Source of the DNA: Oscillospiraceae bacterium
GTDB lineage: Bacteria; Bacillota; Clostridia; Oscillospirales; Ruminococcaceae
Direction of reading: 5' to 3'
Length of the DNA stretch: 8,532 bases
NCBI GenBank assembly: GCA_019420135.1
Contig: JAHZHS010000074.1
Coordinates: 1,869-10,400, forward strand
Part shown: one piece after another, positions 5,757-8,532 of the stretch
Layout of the letters: every line of letters begins with the position of its first letter
How positions within the stretch are numbered: the stretch's first letter is position 1
Program-made: the position numbers and the translations under genes
Notes under the pieces: generated by a model
The model's database searches: none
Seen by the model: only the letters and a program-made list of their open reading frames with translations
What the model was told of the DNA's origin: nothing

Positions 5757-6836
5757 ATGCAGCTGACCCACGGAGGAGACTGGGAGGGCTATCGCCGGGA
5801 ATACGGCGGGATGCCGCTGGATTTTTCGGCCAACGTCAGCCCTCTTGGCATGCCGGAGGCCGTGCGCCAGGCCGCTGCCGCTGCCCTGGCCGACGCCTGG
5901 CGCTACCCTGACCCCCTCTGCCGGCAGCTGCGGGACGCCCTGGCTGCCTATCACCAGATGGACGCCGGGCAGATCGTCTGCGGGGCGGGGGCGGCGGACC
6001 TGATCTTCCGCCTGGTGCTGGCCCGGCGGCCCCGGCGGGCCCTTGTCACCGCCCCCACCTTTGCCGAGTATGAGCAGGCCCTGGCCCTTGTGGGCTGCGC
6101 GGTGGAGCACCTGACCTTGCGGGAGGAAACCGGCTTTGTGCCGGGGCAGGACCTGCTGGACGCGGTGCGCCCCGGCATGGACATGGTATTTCTCTGTGAG
6201 CCCAACAACCCTACCGGCCGCACCTCTCCCAAGGCGTTTTTGCAGCAGGTCCTGGCTCGCTGCGCCGGATGCGGGGCGCTGCTGGTGGTGGACGAGTGCT
6301 TCAACGAATTCCTGCCCGACCCGGCGGGGCATACTTTGACAGGGGAGCTGTCCGGAAAATACGGCAACCATCTGGCGGTGCTGCGGGCCTTCACCAAGAA
6401 CTTTGCCATGGCCGGGCTGCGTCTGGGCTATGTGCTGTGCGGGGACGCTGCCCTGGCGGAACGGCTTTATCACTGCGGCCCGCCCTGGGCGGTGTCCGGC
6501 CCAGCCCAGGCGGCGGGGATGGCGGCTTTGCAGGCTGCCCCCCACTGCCTGCCGAAACTTCGGGCGGTCATCGGGGCGGAGCGCCCCAGACTGGCCGCAG
6601 CCCTGGAAGAGATGGGCTGCAAGGTCATCCCCGGGGAGGCAAACTATCTGCTCTTTTTCCGCGCCCGCCCCGACGGCAGCCCCGACGCCGACCTGACCGC
6701 CCGGCTGCGGACAAAGGGCGTCCTGCTGCGGGACTGCTCCAACTATTTGGGCCTGGGCCCCGGCTGGTACCGCACGGCGGTGCGGGGGACGGAGGAAAAC
6801 GGGGAACTGCTCAAACGCATGCGGGAGGTTCTGTGA
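5757..6836 (+). CDS. cobD: L-threonine-O-3-phosphate decarboxylase (PLP enzyme)
   Basis: Decarboxylates L-threonine phosphate to (R)-1-amino-2-propanol phosphate, the linker that CbiB adds to the corrin ring. The 359-residue product (Salmonella CobD is 364) has a class I/II aminotransferase fold. Motifs: FSANVSPLG at 23-31 near the active-site entrance, PNNPTG at 149-154, D179 in VVDECFNEF contacting the PLP pyridine nitrogen, K214 in FTKNFAMAGLRLGY forming the Schiff base (Salmonella K216), and R339 in GPGWYRTAVR for the substrate carboxylate. Start ATG 5757 has AAAGGAG at 5744-5750, spaced 6 nt. Its stop shares one base with the cbiP start (TGATG). Histidinol-phosphate aminotransferase (HisC) is the nearest relative and a common misannotation; the cobalamin neighbours and the FSANVSPLG start favour CobD. 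No threonine kinase (PduX-like) to make its substrate is visible. Confidence 0.95.
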   Translation: MQLTHGGDWEGYRREYGGMPLDFSANVSPLGMPEAVRQAAAAALADAWRYPDPLCRQLRDALAAYHQMDAGQIVCGAGAADLIFRLVLARRPRRALVTAPTFAEYEQALALVGCAVEHLTLREETGFVPGQDLLDAVRPGMDMVFLCEPNNPTGRTSPKAFLQQVLARCAGCGALLVVDECFNEFLPDPAGHTLTGELSGKYGNHLAVLRAFTKNFAMAGLRLGYVLCGDAALAERLYHCGPPWAVSGPAQAAGMAALQAAPHCLPKLRAVIGAERPRLAAALEEMGCKVIPGEANYLLFFRARPDGSPDADLTARLRTKGVLLRDCSNYLGLGPGWYRTAVRGTEENGELLKRMREVL

Positions 6837-8326
6837 TGGCAAAGTGCATCATGGTGCAGGGCACCATGTCCGGGGCAGGCAAAAGCCTGCTGGTGACAGG
6901 GCTGTGCCGGGCCTTTTTGCGCCGGGGACTGCGGGTGGCGCCCTTCAAGAGCCAGAACATGGCCCTCAACAGCTATATCACCAAGGACGGGCTGGAGATC
7001 GGCCGGGCCCAGGCCGCCCAAGCCGAGGCCGCCGGGGTGGAGCCGGATGTGCGCATGAACCCCATTCTGCTCAAGCCCAGCAGCGACACCGGCAGCCAGC
7101 TCATCGTCAACGGGGAAGTCCGGGGCGACTACCGGGCCGCCGACTATTTCAAGCTGAAAAAGACGCTGATCCCGGACATTCTCGCCGCCTACCGGAGCCT
7201 TGCCGCCGAGAACGACGTCATCGTCATTGAGGGGGCAGGCAGCCCGGCGGAGATCAACCTGCGGGAGGGGGACATCGTCAACATGGGCCTGGCCCAACTG
7301 GTGGACGCCCCCGTGCTGCTGGCCGGGGACATCGACCGGGGCGGAGTGTTTGCCCAGCTCTACGGCACGGTGGCCCTGCTGGCCCCCGAGGAAAAAGCCC
7401 GGCTCATCGGCACCGTCATCAACAAGTTCCGGGGGGATGTGTCCCTTTTGCAGCCGGGCCTGACCCAGCTGGAGGCCCTCACCGGCCTGCCGGTTCTGGG
7501 AGTGATCCCCTGGCTGGATGTGGACATCGACGATGAGGACAGCCTCTCCCAGCGCCTGACCCGGCGGGAGGGCGGCCACCCGGTGGACATTGCGATCATC
7601 CGCCTGCCCCGCATCTCCAACTTTACCGACTTCTCTCCCCTGGAGGAACACCCTGCCCTGGGGGTACGGTATGTGGGGGCGGTGAAAGAACTGGGGCGCC
7701 CCGATCTCATCATTCTGCCCGGAACCAAGAGCACCATGGCCGACCTGGCCTGGATGCGGCAGAACGGGTTGGAAGCTGCCGTCCGCAGGCTGGCGGCATC
7801 CGGGGTGTCGGTGCTGGGGGTCTGCGGCGGCTATCAGATGCTGGGGCAGACTCTCGACGACCCCGACGGTGTGGAGGGGGGCGGCAGCATGGCGGGCATG
7901 GGGCTTTTGCCCTGCGCCACCGTCTTTGCGGACAGCAAGACCCGTACCCGGGTCACCGCCGCGGTGGAGGCAGGCCCCTTTGCCGGAGCAAAGCTGGACG
8001 GCTACGAGATCCACATGGGCCGCACCCGCCCCCTGACCGACGATGCCGTCCCCTTTGCCCGTCTGTCCGACGGCCGGGCGGAGGGAGCCGTGGCCGGGCA
8101 GGTGTTCGGCACCTATCTGCACGGGCTGTTTGACACGGGAGAGCTCACCGCCGCCCTGGCCCGGTGGCTTCTCAGCCGCAAGGGCCTGGACCCGGCGGCA
8201 GTGGGTAAACCCATCGACCGCAACACCTATCGCCAGCAGCAGTATGACCGGTTGGCGGAGGCACTGGAACAACACCTGGACCTGTCCGCCATCTGGCGGG
8301 CAATGGAGGAACGCTGCCATGAATAA
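6836..8326 (+). CDS. cbiP: Adenosylcobyric acid synthase, glutamine-hydrolysing
   Basis: Amidates the b, d, e and g side chains of adenosylcobyrinate a,c-diamide in four ATP- and glutamine-dependent steps, giving adenosylcobyrate for CbiB. The 496-residue product has the usual CobQ/CbiP size and order. The N-terminal dethiobiotin-synthetase-like ATPase domain carries the P-loop GTMSGAGKS at 9-17, followed by FKSQNMALNSYIT, which is highly typical of this family. EGAGSPAEINL lies in mid-domain. The C-terminal class I amidotransferase-like domain has nucleophile C330 in GVCGGYQMLG and H429 in TYLHGLFD. Start ATG 6836 overlaps the cobD stop by one base and has GGGAGG at 6823-6828, spaced 7 nt. 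An in-frame ATG at 6269 lies inside cobD and is rejected. The 3' end overlaps the cobA start by 8 nt. The equivalent name in aerobic-pathway organisms is cobQ. Confidence 0.97.
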   Translation: MAKCIMVQGTMSGAGKSLLVTGLCRAFLRRGLRVAPFKSQNMALNSYITKDGLEIGRAQAAQAEAAGVEPDVRMNPILLKPSSDTGSQLIVNGEVRGDYRAADYFKLKKTLIPDILAAYRSLAAENDVIVIEGAGSPAEINLREGDIVNMGLAQLVDAPVLLAGDIDRGGVFAQLYGTVALLAPEEKARLIGTVINKFRGDVSLLQPGLTQLEALTGLPVLGVIPWLDVDIDDEDSLSQRLTRREGGHPVDIAIIRLPRISNFTDFSPLEEHPALGVRYVGAVKELGRPDLIILPGTKSTMADLAWMRQNGLEAAVRRLAASGVSVLGVCGGYQMLGQTLDDPDGVEGGGSMAGMGLLPCATVFADSKTRTRVTAAVEAGPFAGAKLDGYEIHMGRTRPLTDDAVPFARLSDGRAEGAVAGQVFGTYLHGLFDTGELTAALARWLLSRKGLDPAAVGKPIDRNTYRQQQYDRLAEALEQHLDLSAIWRAMEERCHE

Positions 8327-8532
8327 AGGACTGATGCATCTCTATACCGGGGACGGCAAGGGCAAGACCACCGCTGCCATGGGCCTGGCCCTGCGGGCAT
8401 TGGGCAATGGCCTGAAGGTGACGGTGGTACAGTTTCTGAAGGACGGCCGCAGCGGGGAACTGGAACCCCTGCGCCGGCTGGGGGCGACGGTCTACACCGG
8501 ACGCCCGGGGACGAAATTCGTCTTTCAGATGA
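8319..8532 (+). CDS. cobA: Cob(I)yrinic acid a,c-diamide adenosyltransferase, N-terminal part (3' end outside window)
   Basis: Transfers the adenosyl group of ATP to reduced cobalt, forming the adenosyl-corrinoid used by the later enzymes, and also serves B12 salvage. Only the first 71 codons are present; the frame is open to the window end, and full family members are about 175-200 residues. The glycine-rich P-loop GDGKGKTT at 11-18 in LYTGDGKGKTTAAMGLALRA is characteristic of the CobA/CobO/BtuR type, as distinct from the PduO and EutT types. VTVVQFLKDGRSGEL follows as expected. ATG 8319 overlaps the end of cbiP by 8 nt and has GGAGGA at 8305-8310, spaced 8 nt, which supports this start and translational coupling. 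It is also called cobO or btuR. Whether the rest of the gene is intact cannot be judged. Confidence 0.93.
   Translation, partial: MNKGLMHLYTGDGKGKTTAAMGLALRALGNGLKVTVVQFLKDGRSGELEPLRRLGATVYTGRPGTKFVFQM

Noticed and set aside
4722..6842. A 706-codon open frame on the minus strand across cbiB and cobD
   Set aside because: It lies fully antisense to two well-supported genes, its translation is rich in Pro, Gly, Gln, His and Arg with no recognisable domain, and such frames are expected opposite GC-rich codons.
6743..8320. A 525-codon minus-strand open frame opposite cbiP
   Set aside because: Same codon-bias shadow; no domain and no ribosome-binding site noted. cbiP has unmistakable motifs on the plus strand.
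1..8532. Cobalamin riboswitch, tRNA/rRNA, CRISPR array, insertion sequence or attachment site
   Set aside because: Both strands were read for these; there is no long intergenic region to hold a riboswitch, and no repeat array, transposase or RNA gene was recognised.

Overview
The window is one dense, single-strand (+) gene cluster for the late, corrin-ring-to-cobalamin half of vitamin B12 (adenosylcobalamin) biosynthesis. The order is cbiA (3' part only), cobT, cobU, a Nudix hydrolase, cobS, a short CobU-like gene, cobC (alpha-ribazole phosphatase), cbiB, cobD (threonine-phosphate decarboxylase), cbiP and cobA (5' part only). The cluster runs off both ends, so its promoter, any cobalamin riboswitch and its terminator lie outside.

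The organism is probably a GC-rich Clostridia-type Firmicute, perhaps a gut Oscillospiraceae/Ruminococcaceae member. The reasons are strong AGGAGG-type ribosome-binding sites before most genes, Salmonella/Clostridia-style CbiA/CbiP/CbiB enzymes, TTG and GTG starts, and a Nudix protein and short CobU relative of a kind I recall from clostridial genomes. This is inference; no 16S or other taxonomic marker is present.

Layout: 2-2431 holds cbiA-cobT-cobU, nearly gapless (1-nt gap, then a 4-nt ATGA overlap). 2432-3012 is a looser module: a Nudix gene with 40-nt and 67-nt gaps on its two sides, each side carrying an inverted repeat. 3013-5720 holds cobS, the short cobU-like gene, cobC and cbiB, the last three overlapping. 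After a 36-nt gap, 5757-8532 holds cobD-cbiP-cobA, again overlapping. No stretch over 300 bases lacks a gene.

Pathway logic: CbiA and CbiP amidate the corrin side chains. CobA adenosylates cobalt. CobD makes aminopropanol phosphate from threonine phosphate. CbiB attaches the aminopropanol arm. CobU phosphorylates and guanylylates adenosylcobinamide. CobT activates the lower-ligand base, CobS joins the two halves and CobC removes the phosphate. Not seen here are genes for 5,6-dimethylbenzimidazole synthesis, a threonine kinase, corrin-ring synthesis or cobalt uptake.

The most interesting features are the two CobU relatives with different conserved motifs (a full-length CobU with a divergent C-terminal segment, and a 118-residue protein that keeps the C-terminal motif but lacks the guanylylation region) and the Nudix hydrolase inside the operon. 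Apart from those I see a well-conserved, conventional pathway and no evidence of an entirely new system.
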